This document shows, piece by piece, positions 1-11,100 of a stretch of 64,000 nt of DNA (position 1 is the first letter of the stretch; every line of letters begins with the position of its first letter). Both the position numbers and the translations under genes were made by a program. The stretch is taken from the NCBI GenBank assembly GCA_905178155.1, contig CAJINV010000013.1, positions 114,344-178,343 on the forward strand. The letters run 5' to 3'. The stretch is from Amoebophrya sp. A120 (Eukaryota > Sar > Dinophyceae > Syndiniales > Amoebophryaceae). The notes beneath the pieces are model-generated. The model was not told the origin of the DNA. It saw nothing but the letters and a program-made list of their open reading frames with translations, and ran no database searches.

Positions 1-195
1 GCTCCAATTTCTTAAGCCACTGCGCCGACATCCTTGCGTTTGGAGCTCCTATCTCAGCCTGAATCCTTCTTTGCGTTTCGCGGGTTATCTTATTTGCTAG
101 CATGATCGGGTCTGAGTCCCCATCACCTTGCGGATTTGCTGCCTCGACGCTGGTCCTCACACTGTATATTGTATTTTCAATTTTTTAAGTAAAAC
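1..195 (-). CDS. Partial exon of unidentified protein, runs off the left edge
   Basis: Read from about 190 down to 1, the minus strand gives about 57 codons without a stop. The peptide is hydrophilic with ordinary composition; it contains SVRTSVEAANPQGDGDSDP and ends near SAQWLKKLE at the window edge. The open frame is preceded by an in-frame TAA near 185-190, so the true 5' limit could be an intron boundary or could lie further upstream if UAA is read as sense. I do not recognise a domain. It lies downstream of the SecA-like gene on the same strand, separated by about 2.1 kb of repetitive DNA, so it is probably a separate gene. Confidence 0.4.
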
Positions 196-1390
196 TTTTC
201 TTTTTTGTGTCAAAAGGATGAATGAAATGGTTCAGAATGAAAAAGGTCGGAAGGTTCGGCTGCGATTTATCTCACAATGAAGAAGTCGGTCAGAAACACA
301 GACAGGCACCGCCGCTGCATTATCGGAAATGCGGAAGCGGAGGCCCTCTGCGAGATTGTACCACAATAAGCGCTGCGAGACATACAAGGCCAAGCGCGCC
401 ATCCCCGAACTGAAACAAATCCGATTTCGTATCTTTACTCCTGTCTGGGTGCAATAAGTGTCTGCTTTATTTCGCAACTCATCCAGGAAAAATTCCTTGG
501 AATAGAGACACGTACGCGGAGTGTTGCGCAGACGCCCCAGCAGCTGAGTCGCCAGGCGCCCCGCGCAGGGCTCGCACGCTCAGCTGATATCGCTTGATGT
601 TGGGCTACCACCCCGTTGCCGGGATGTGTACACCCCTTAGCACTTGCTTGCGCATTTGATGTCATCAAGTGATGCTGCTCATTGTATGCTAAATCTTTTT
701 CTATAGGTGAAAGCGTCGTCAAATGAATTATTTTGGTTGTTATACAGGAATCTCAACGAGTGAATCTCAATACTATGCACGGCCTTATGCTAAAACACGA
801 AGGAAATCTTGCGAAGTCTCTCATGTTAAAAGCGCGAATCCGTGTGGGGGCCCGACATTTCACCTATCAACTACCACGTTGTAGCCGATATGTCCCGAAG
901 GACCGGGCTCCGAAGAGCGCTGGGGTAATTTGTCAGGGGCTGATCCGTCGCTTGGAATCAATGGGGGCGATCATCTCCTAGAGTGAATCAATGGGGGCGA
1001 TCTCATCCTAGTTCGAAAAAGAGGAAAGGGTCATGACCAACTTTTGGATAAACCTGTGACCGAGCTAGGGAAACATACAAAAACGCGCCCAAGGTGCCGA
1101 GTGAATCTCAACGGTTGCGCCTCAACGCTTTGAGACGCCTCAACGGATTCGCGATGAGCTCAACGACTGGTCTCAACGCTTTGCGCACAGAAGAACTGCG
1201 TGGCGTGAAGGTGCGCACCGAGCCCCCGCAGCAAACCTTTCAGAGGTCCTGGCAACACGAGTGCCGGCGAGCGGGTTCATAGATAGTTAGAAAAACGCGC
1301 GAAGGCCCCACGCATAGCGAGACACAGAGCACACAAGCCAAGGGGCCGCGCACAACGGGCCAGGCAACAAGAACGCAGGAAAGCGACAAG
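196..1390. other. Intergenic DNA, no supported gene
   Basis: Short open frames occur on both strands but none exceeds about 95 codons or shows protein-like composition. A unit of about 28 bp beginning AATCAATGGGGGCGATC is tandemly duplicated at 956-1012. The heptamer CTCAACG recurs at about 752 and repeatedly between 1103 and 1175. The stretch looks like degraded repetitive DNA. Confidence 0.5.
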
Positions 1391-1394
1391 AGAA

Positions 1395-1454
1395 TCGTCG
1401 GGCAGGGCAGCCGCCGCCGGCCGGCCGGCCGGCGGCGGCTGCCCTGCCCGACGA
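1395..1454. repeat. Perfect 60-bp GC-rich palindrome
   Basis: Every base from 1395 to 1424 pairs with 1454 down to 1425 (centre between 1424 and 1425), with no mismatch and no spacer. The core is alternating GGCC/CCGG. As single-stranded DNA or RNA this would form a 30-bp stem with essentially no loop. It sits directly next to telomere-like CCCTAAA motifs. Confidence 0.95.
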
Positions 1455-1478
1455 CCCTAAACCCCCGAAACCCTAAAC
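1455..1478. repeat. Two telomere-type CCCTAAA motifs
   Basis: Immediately after the palindrome the sequence reads CCCTAAA, a short spacer CCCCGAAA, then CCCTAAA. TTTAGGG/CCCTAAA is the telomeric repeat reported in dinoflagellates and plants. Two copies could be a chance match or an interstitial remnant. Confidence 0.4.
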
Positions 1479-1559
1479 CACTGCTCATCGTTGAGATATA
1501 TTTCTCAACGTTGAGCTGTGAGGTCTCAACGTTGAGATCCACAAGCACCGTTGAGATCC

Positions 1560-2233
1560 CTGTAATAAAAAAAATAATAAAAGTAAAAAATAAATAAACA
1601 TCAAAATAAAAATAACAAAAAAAAAAAAAAATAAAAAATAAAAAAAAAAAAAAAAAAAAACTAAAAAAATGAAAATATACATATACGAAAACAAAAAAAT
1701 AATAGTAATAAAAAAACAGAATCAAAATAAAAAAAAGCAGTTAAAGATAAAAAAAAATTAAAATAAACAACACCAAAGCAAAAGATACTGTAAAAGAAAA
1801 AAAAAAAAAAAATAAAAAAAAAACAACACAAGATCTCGAAAAAATAGCAAAAACAAAGCCAAAAAAAAAAAACGAAAAAGCAACTAAAAAAAAAAAAACA
1901 AAAACAAAATAAAATAAAACACAAACACCCCACACAAACAAAATAATAATATAATAATAAAAATAAAAAAAAAAGAAACTAAAACTCACACACAAAAACT
2001 GAAAAAAAAAAAAATATAAAAAAAAAAAAATAAAAAATACAAATAAAAAAAAATAATAAAAAACAAGAAAAAAAAAAAAAAAACTAAAGATGGAAAAAAA
2101 AAATAAAAAAAAGAAAAAAAGAGGAAGAGAAAGAAAAAAAACACAAAAAAAAATAAAAAAAAGAAAAAAAAAAAAAAAATAATAATGAAAATACATAATA
2201 CAAAAGAAAAAAACAACAAAAGAAAAAAAAAAA

Positions 2234-2265
<32 letters not shown>

Positions 2266-2270
2266 TGAGA
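1560..2270. repeat. A-rich, strand-asymmetric low-complexity tract
   Basis: About 700 bp are almost entirely A with scattered T and rare C or G on the + strand. The Phe-rich open frames on the complementary strand are by-products of poly-T and are not genes. It may be a very long degenerate poly(A) tail of a + strand retroelement ending at about 1556, or it may be simple satellite. It lies just beyond the 3' end of the SecA-like gene. Confidence 0.85.
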
Positions 2271-2344
2271 TTACGCCGACATTGAAAAAGTGCGACAGTA
2301 AAACTAATTAGGAAGTCGCAGCTGAAACGCCTGCCAAGATACAA

Positions 2345-5176
2345 TCACATGTATATGAATATGATAGAGCGGTGCGGGCGTCCATGTTTTGGTACCATTT
2401 CCCCTGCCAGAGTCTGAAAGACCTGACTTACATTCTGTCCCGGGCGTAACAAACTTTCAATAGCCTTTGTAACGTTCGACACGTTCTGTCTGTTTCCAGC
2501 CGCACTATCCGCCTCTTTCAGCGCTTCGAATTCAGCAGAGCTTGACAACAAAGCTTTCACCTTATCTTTCAAGTGCACCTTGATTGCAGTTTTTAGATGC
2601 GGCATGAGTCCGTCCGATACCGCGACTTTCGCCAGAACTTGCACACCTTCGTTGATGACCACTTTAAAAGCGGTACGGGCCACGACTTTTACGCCCTCCG
2701 TTAAGGTCCGTTTGCTCAACTCTACAGTGCCCTTGACCACAGCGTTCGCAACTCGGGCCGCTTCTTTCAGCACGCCCACTCCGGCGGTGACCAGGCTCAA
2801 CACCAGACTTACCGCTTTTTCCGCGCCCCAGCGACCCCAGTCGAAAGACCGATTGATCAAGATATCCTTGACCGCTGTGATTATATCGCTCACGCCCTCT
2901 GCCACAAGGCCCACACCGAAGTTGGCTGCGGCGCCCAGGGTAAAAACAGCAAGAGCCGCACCTCCAATCATCTGCGTCACCCCTATAATAATCAACGCTG
3001 CGAAGGCGCCCCGGTCAAACGGAGGACACACCTCGAACTCGGGCGCTCCAATTAACCCCCACTTTTTATGCATTTTCGAAACTGCTTCAAACTCAGAGTG
3101 GTCCTGGTCTGGCCCGACAAAATACCTGAAGCCATCTTTTTGTGTAATGTCGAGAACTCGCTTTAACCCGAGTTCCTGGTTGTTCTCCCGAGCCCAACGG
3201 AGCAGCCCCAAGACTCTTTTCGATTGCGCGGTTCCTGCAGATTCCTCTTTGCGGCATTGTAGTAATTCTTAAAAAAGCGAAAATAAGGATATGAACAACA
3301 CAAAGAGATGAACTTCAACGTTTGCAATTTCGTCATCTTTGATGACTACGTGCAGTTCGAAGGCGAGCAAAGCACCAGTCTTGGTCTTCAAGTGCGGATG
3401 ATTACGGAGGTCCTCGTCGGTAGGCTTGGAATTCTCTATCCCTCTGTCTTTAACAAATTTCACGCGGTCGTCGTCACTCATCTTGTCGTACTCTGCGCGT
3501 TCCTTCCGGCTTTTTCGAAGCGAATCAAAAGCTTAATATATTTGCTCAAAAATCCGCTCCCTTCGTTTATAAAAATCGGCCTCCGGATCACCTATGACAG
3601 ACTGTACTTGTTGCATCATTCCGTGATAGATCGCACGATGCTGGTCAACCTGACGATGCAAAAGGTCCTTGATACAGACACCCTGCTCATTGCCAGCACC
3701 ATGGCAACACATATCTACAGCGTCTAATGGTGGAAGAATTTTTTCTTTGAGAACAGCAAGAACTTTTGGGTACTGGGTCTCGCACGAGGACTCGGCTTCA
3801 GGCTTCTCCTTGTTATGTTTTGCGACGTGGGCGAGCCCGCGACAGTATGGGGCCTCAACACATATTCCACCGCTGCAGGTTTCGCTGCATTCTGCGTCCA
3901 GCTCGGACGCCTTTGAGAGCAAAAGCAAGGGTCTATCATAGCGGCCCGACTTTAATATCTCCTCGTTTGCCTGTTTGACAAGGTGGTACGGGTTCGTGAC
4001 GAGCGGGTATGGTGACGGTCGTCGGGTTCGTGACGAGCGTCGTATGGTGGTACGGGTTCGTGACGAACGGGTTCGTGACGGTCGTCGCGAACAAAGCGAC
4101 GAAGGGCTAGTTCTGCCGACCCACTCTTGCCGTAAGGGCTTCGCAAAATCTTCTTCAAAGAAAACCTCGGGGTCATCTGCGTCTTCGAGCGCGGCGCCCC
4201 TTGCGAGCAGCCATAGAGCAAACCGCTCCTCGAAGGCAAGGCGATCTATCGACTTCCAGGAATCGTCTCCCAAAACGGGCTTGGGGGCGTTTGGTTTGGG
4301 TTTCGGCCTGACAAGCGAAAGCTCTGCAAGCATGGCCAGAGCGGAGTCAAACACCTTGTCCTGATTCAGTGTCTTCCGGATGTCTTCTGGTGCGTTTCGA
4401 ATGCTGTTGCGCTCGTGCGCGTCGCGTCGTGCCAAAAGCCACTGCAGCAGGGTGTCCCGACCGTCGTCCGTTGCCAAAGATGGAGGGACATCTCCCTCTG
4501 CTCTCGCAATCAACTGGGCTGTGCCCCGAAGCCCTGTCCGCGCAGTCCTACCGAAGTTTTGTTCCTGAACTCTTTTGCTTTTTGGAATAAACGTTACGCT
4601 GACGTGCATGCCACCATTCTTTTCCACCTCGTCCGAAAGCTTGATGTCAGTACCCCGTCCGGAAATGTTTGTGGCAATTATGACGTCACCCGCCTGGACG
4701 ATCCTTTCTATGGCAGCATCGCGTTCCTCTTGTGCGGTGTACCTGAACAGGGATACGTTATGCCTGGAGCCGTCGGGCAATGCAGGCCCACCCTCCGACT
4801 CATGGTCGGCTGCATCTTTTGCCGCTTTTTCGAAGGCCTGGTGTATGGCATCCGCTTTCTTGATGGATTCGCACACCACCAAAACCGCACGTCCCAAAAA
4901 TGCTTCAGCGCGGCCGCGCCGGACCACGGTCTCAAGCCAGGTCTTTCCGGCGTCCTTACCGTGCAGAACAACACCCCGGAGAGTGTAAAACTGCTTTTGC
5001 TTAAAGCCGGGCACGAAAAAAAAGTCTAATCCGTACACTTCGTGCATGAGCTTCAGCGTAGCCTGATCACCGAGTGTCCCTGTCAGTCCAAAAACATGAT
5101 CATAGCCCTTGATGAACTTGACGTTCGACAGAAAGTTGGTGCTAAAGTTTTCAGGTAGCAAACGCAGACCGTGTTT
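2345..5176 (-). CDS. SecA-like gene, last exon: second RecA domain and hydrophobic C-terminus
   Basis: This exon has 943 codons. It opens with KHGLRLLPENFST, which corresponds to the SecA stretch after SDGLHQAVEAKEG. Next come GYDHVFGLTGTLGD (motif III), VLVVCESIKKADAI, VIIATNISGRGTDIKL (motif V) and NFGRTARTGLRG (motif VI, arginine finger). An Arg/Ser-rich stretch encoded by a short tandem repeat lies at 3975-4090. The C-terminal 300 residues contain a Gly/Ala-rich hydrophobic region (near ALIIIGVTQMIGGAALAVF) that could be membrane-associated. Two in-frame TAA codons (3533-3535, 3269-3271) interrupt otherwise continuous frame. The first is flanked by a natural helical sequence and is hard to explain as an intron. 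The second could instead hide a short intron. It ends on TGA. Confidence 0.75.
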
Positions 5177-8100
5177 GATTTTATGGCCCGGACAGATCAA
5201 AAAAATCGAATACGTATTTGCATGATCGTAAAGGGTAGTCGTTTGTATGTAGATAAGCATGTGTGCGGCCATAGATAGTCGCCATGAGGTAGCTCATGTG
5301 AAGATAAATCAACATCATGAGCTAGCTAGTTAACCTCAAGCTATCGAGTCTTGTGGATTCGCACGTCGATTCCACAAGACTAGATAGCTTCAGGCTAACT
5401 AGTTCACAGGTGCAGCTACATGTGTAGTCATCAGATTGTGAATTATCTAACACATTCATGCATATTTTCAGCTCAGAAGCTGCAACTAATGCATTCAAAA
5501 TTGCCATTCTATATTCTTCGAACGAGATGAAAAAAAAAAGATATGTCCGGGCCATAGATTTGCAAAATCTGGTGCAGCCCGCCACTGTAATGCTGGGAGT
5601 CGGAGATAGTGCCCGTATTTTCGGCGTCCACCGTGCTTAGCTCCATGGTCATGCCGTCGCCCTTCCCCCGAAGTTGGTACTGCACACCAGGTTCATAGAT
5701 AAACTGCGCATGTACGCAATTTCTGGACCAGTCATAAATGCCTCGCTCCACGATATATTTTCGATGATCACAATCGCAACAAAAACTTATTCCTTCCAAG
5801 GGTGCGGTCTAGTTGTGCTTATAACTTCATCATGCCACTTCCACTTGCATGAGCAAAAGGGTAAGCTCTCAAAAAAGCGTAGATCAAATCTAGGAGCGCT
5901 GCCGCAGACGTACCGTGCTTCTATATTCTATTGAGCAAAGTAGTGGCCATCGACAATAAAAATGCTTGTTCACCTATAGCGACTCTTGCCCGGAAGATTT
6001 ATAGTTAGTTAGTTAGTATTCCCACAGTGAAGGGGAGTGAAAGGGAAAGATCTTAGTGCTGCTCGTTGTCGGAGTAGACTTCGTCGCGCATCTTCTTCCC
6101 TTTGCACGACTTCTCGTGGTCGATCATCTTCCCAATTTTGATGGACTCGCCCCGATCATGGTAGCGCATCGCGACGTTGTTGTGGGCGAGTAGGGCCTTG
6201 CATTTCTCACATTTTCGGCATCGGATATATTCGCAACCTGCTGCGTCAGTGTGTAGGGCGCGCTGGGGTATTGTCGTCCTCCAATGTGCTGCGTCAGATC
6301 CATACGAGTACTTGCCTGTTGATTCATTCCACCAGTGCTGCTCCGGTCTGCATTCCCCCACCGGCTTCCCCTGGTTGTTCTTTTTTCGTCCTACCCGAAT
6401 GTAGCCATGCTCTCGATGGGCCTGGGCATGGCGCTCCATAGCTGCCGACTTGGAGTCAAACATCAGATTGCAGGGAATGCACTTGATAGGCCAGCGCCGC
6501 CCCCGGCGGGGCACTGCCTATCTCGGTGCTAATTTCCAAACGGTCAAAGCCCATGCGCACCAAGGCGACCCGAGTGGCCGCCAAGCCAGGGAAGCAAAGA
6601 AAAAAACAAAAAAAGGAAAACCAAAACGCGCAGGGCCAACAGCCCAGGCCCCCCGCGCACAGAGGCAGCGCGCCTATTTTTTTGCCTATTTCTCGCCTAA
6701 TTCCGGGGCTTTTGGTTTTCGCAGCGAAAAAAAAAAGTCGCCAAAATTAGCCAAGAAACAGGCAAACACAGGCGGGGAATCAGGCAAAAAATAGACAGGA
6801 AATTAGACAAAGAAATAGACAAAAAATTAGACAAGAAATTAGACAGGGAATTAGCAGGAAAATAGGCAGAAAAACAAACACGGCAACCGTAGGAAAAATA
6901 GCACCGAAATAGGCCCGGAATTGCCAGGGCTGGCGCCGCCCAAACTTGATCATCGGCACATGGGCACGCGGGCCCCTTGGTTGCTTTTCTCTAATGTAGC
7001 GCGGGTTCCCATTTCTCTGCAGCGTTTCCGCCCGAATGAAGGCGTTGTGCTTGTCATCCCACTCCTTGATCTTTCTCAAAATCCTGCGCTTGTGTGCTGT
7101 GTTGCTGGGCGCGGGGGCTTCGTGCTTCTCTTTTAGATGAAGCTCCATCATCTGCGTTGGCCCTCCTTTTGCCGTGCCGCAGATGAGATCCGCATCGCCA
7201 AATTTGCCGTCTGGGCCACGTGGTCCCGCAGCAATCTGCTCCGCACACCAGAGACACTGGCCTTGTGATCGATACGCCAGCGGTGCCCCATCTACTGCTT
7301 CCAGTTTGCCCACCTGTTCCTCTACATTCAGCCCATTCGCCGCAGCCTGTTCCTTGACCTTCTGAACCGTGGGCGCGTCAGCATCTCCAAAGTACTTCAC
7401 TGACAGGTCGTGCTCCAGCTGCTTCCGCTCGCCCTCGTCCTGTCCGGCCCAGTCTTTTGCCACGGCCTTGATGAAGGCCCATCGCGTTGTCGAGAAAAAT
7501 AGCCGCTTGTTCGCATGGTACAGGGATTGCGGCCCCTCCAGGTCTGGGCGTCGCCGTGCCGCTTCTACCGGTGTTTCCGCCAGGAGATGCAACATCTCCG
7601 CCGATACGCTGCAGTCACCTTGCAAGTATTTTATCGAGTCCTCCAGGAACGAGGGGACTTTTCGGCGTCTAGCATCCAGCTCCTTGAGGTTTTTGATAGA
7701 CCGCAGGAGCTGCAGAGATTCATTCTCCTGTAGTTCCCAGCCGCGGGCGTCGTTTTGCGGCTGGTATCCCGTTACCAGCGGTGGGAGAAACTGCCCCAGT
7801 AGCACCTGCCTGGTTAAGTCTGTCTTCGGTTTCCGTAACGTATGCCCCAGCCATTTCATCTGTAGATACCGCACATGATGCTCAAGCTTTGGCACTTTCA
7901 GCTGCTTCCGAATGTCCGACATCTTCTGTTTTTTCAGCACTTTCTTCCACCAAGGGATATCGAGAATTCGCATCATCATCCTGCCTTCCTCCCTTTCTAA
8001 AATGCGAAGCTCCTCTTTGCTTACGTACCTGGAGGTCATGCCGTAGGTCATCACGCTTCTGATCATCACCATTATCAACTCCCCACGCCTTTTCGAGTGT

Positions 8101-11100
8101 ATGCCACTGACGCCGCTGATCTTCTGCCGTAGTGACGAGTACGCGCGCCAGGACTTTTTCACCTTTTGCCGGACGTCCTCCATCGGATCCGTGTTCTGCC
8201 CAAGGTTTCGCGTTACAATTTCGGTAATGTCGTTGGCTATGCGCTTGGTTTTGTTCTCAGACGTGCCCGCCTCCCAAAGGACTTCCGAAAGGACCTTCAT
8301 CGCGTTTGAAGGAAGAAGCTCTTCCAGCTTTTCCCCGGCTTTCTTCTTTTTGTTTCGACCTTCCCGTGCCTCGTTTTCCTTGACCAGCTTCTCGAGGATT
8401 TGCCGCTGCTCTAGCTCTAGGAGGGTCGTATCGTCTGCGAACAGCAAGGTCATCAAAGCCTTGAATACCGTCTCCATCTCCATCGCACCACTCGCATCCT
8501 GCTGCTGCTGTTCCGCCGTCTGGGCCCCCGACTCGAAGACATACGCATACAATCGGTCGACCCTGTTCCAGCACAAGGCCTGCGGACTCGTGCGAAGTTG
8601 GACCCCGGCCGGCTTGGATTTCTGCAGCTGCTCCGCCTTGAGTTTATGTCGGAAGTGTTTCATGACCGCTGAATACACCATTACAAACACCAGGGGCGAC
8701 GACGCGCATCCTTCTTTCGTTCCGTTTTCTAGTGCGAACCTCTCTCCCGGCGTGTTCTTGTTGTCCGGGTCCCGAAATTCATGAACTGAACTCCGATGAC
8801 TTGCCTCTATCGCTTCCCAACATTTACTGTGTTGCAGATTGAGAGCCTGGACCGTTCCCCTGATTAAGCGTTTGTCCAGACTTGGGAATGCTTTCTTCAA
8901 GTCCACGAGCGTCACCAATACCCGCGCCATGCCATGCTCGCCATAGTGCATCATGTCCTGACGTAGCTTGTTGAAGATAGCAAGGCTCTCAATCGTCCCC
9001 CTGCTTTCCCGAAATCCGAACTGGGATTCGCAGAAGTATCCCTTATCCTCCAGAAGTCGATATAACCGATCCGAGTACAGCTTCACCACTAATTTTGTCA
9101 CTAGCGGCGAAATGACGAGAAAACGATACCCATCCGGATTCTTTGGCGATCCTTTGCCCTTGAATAGCGGCGTATCTCGGCAGAGCCGCATTCTTTCGTC
9201 CAGTTCGCTCATTTTGCGCGTGCTTAACTCCTTGGCTAGGATGGTCGTGAGGATCTCGAGCGAGTCCTGGTCTAAAAACTTCAGGATGCCGCCCTGCAGT
9301 CCACATGCGTCTTTCGCTTTTCCCCCGGCGGCCACCGCTTTCGCCACTTCTTCCACCTCAAAGACGTCCGGGGGCTTGTCCAGTTCTTCCAGATCTTCAG
9401 ATGTCAAGGGCTGAATGTACTTTGGTAGCTCCGCTTCAATTGGCAAGGTGTCCAAGTCCGGTCGTATCGGCGTGTTTCCCACCGCAGCGTATTGCTTGGC
9501 CGCCTCAGCAGGGGTTATCTCGCACCTCCGATCCATCTTGAGCAAGTCCATTTCGCGAAAGAGCGCCCACATTTTGGAGCGAGTTTTCGCACTTTCCGCG
9601 TATTTGTCTAGGTCCTTCACCGGCGCCTCCTTCTTTGTTTTCCCGATGAAGTGCGGCGTGTTATCTACCAAGAAGTCGTGGAAGTCCTCCAGGCTGAAGG
9701 CGCCATGGCCTCCCTTGCTCTCGATTCTGGCACGCAGGTCCTCATTGAAAAACGTGAGCAGCTCCTCCGGGGGGCTCGTCATTAGCCCAAACGTTGACAA
9801 CCTTCGAAGTTCTCCTTCATGCCTTAAGTGCTTTTTCGTTTTTACCGCCGTATCCATCTCCACCGCCCGGTGGTCGAATCTCGCCAGCGCTAGCCTTGCG
9901 CCATCTGCTTGCACCCCATTGACGTCAAAGATGCGATATCCTAAGACCTTGGTAAGCTGCTGACCTGGCACCAGAAAATAGTCCAGCTCATTTCCTCCAT
10001 CGTGCGTGCTGTGAGACGGGAGCTCCAGGTGGCTGGCTGGCTGCACCATGTTCAGGGCCAGCATCGTCGTCGCAAATTGTCGCCCGCGTGGCGTCGATGT
10101 CGCAGGTCCGTGCTGTCCTTTTATGGTAGACCCGCCAAAGAGTCGAGTCCCCACCTGCGCATTCCAATCGGCGCCAACAATCTTGGTCTTCCATTTGTGC
10201 TGCTTCATTTTTTGCGTTTCCCTTATTGCCTTGGTGAAGTTGCCGTCAAAAGCCGCCATGTCTTCTTTTGGCGATCCCGCGGTGGGGGCATAGCAAGCGA
10301 CTACTGCTAGCTCTCTTAGAAACAACGTCAATACCCGCGGCCGTGATCTCACTGCGTCCGCTGTTGTATGTAGCTGGTCTGCCTGAATTTCAGCCCGCAG
10401 CTTCTCATCCAGGATGAGGATTCCTACTCCATGCGCAAAAAGCAAATCAAATTTCGGCTTGCGTACCCACTGATACTCGCCGAACTCAAGCACGTCCTCG
10501 GCCTCCGTCATCTCCTCTTTCTCCACGGGAGAGTCAAAATCCGGCCCCATGGCTAGTTCATCCAGATGGGCTTCCACCTCCACGCAAATAGGCTGGTCAT
10601 CGTTGCCATCCTCTCCCAAGTTTTGCGGTGGCGCTTGTACGTTCGGATTTTGTTGCGGTTGTCCTTCCAAGAGGCTGTCCAGATGATCGTCATCATTTTC
10701 TTCTTCCCCTCCTGGGCCGGGGGCTTCTGGCTCAGCGCCTGGAGGAAGGATGTCCGCTGCTTCAGCGACTGCTGCTGGCTGCTTCTTGCGGTAGGCGAAT
10801 TCGGAGAGCAAAACCAATCCCCAGTCGCAGGCCCCCGCCACTCTTAACACGTGGCAGAACCGTTCTGACTCCATCCCGCTGCCATAGCAATTCACGAGGC
10901 CCGTCCTGCACGCCCAATGGCCCGCGGGGGCCTCTACCACTTCTCCTCCTACACGGTCTGGAAAGTAGTTGTGTGCGCTGTCCCCTTCCCCCTGCTGTGA
11001 CGGACTGTCTCCATCGCCTGCCCCGTCGTCTGGGCTGTCCCTCTGTTCGTCTTTTTCCTTTTTCTTCTTTTCCGCAACTTTGAAGATGTCCTTCCAGGAC

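Larger units (their letters stand above)
1103..1556. repeat. CTCAACG / CTCAACGTTGAG motif cluster
   Basis: CTCAACG occurs at least five times between 1103 and 1175. The 12-bp perfect palindrome CTCAACGTTGAG occurs at 1504-1515 and 1525-1536, and half sites CGTTGAGA lie at about 1489 and 1549. The cluster ends exactly where the A-rich tract begins. The function is unknown; it could be the 3' end of a + strand retroelement whose tail is the A-rich tract. Confidence 0.55.

Noticed and set aside
1570-2344. Several Phe-rich minus-strand open frames (70-160 codons)
   Set aside because: They are translations of the A-rich tract and have no protein-like composition.
2580-3272. 230-codon + strand open frame
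   Set aside because: It is the antisense shadow of the last SecA-like exon, which carries recognisable protein features.
3205-3310. A 40-nt GT-AG intron around the TAA at 3269
   Set aside because: GTGTTG...TTTTTTAAG looks like a short intron, but splicing it puts the following exon out of the frame that continues for 280 codons. It was kept only as an alternative.
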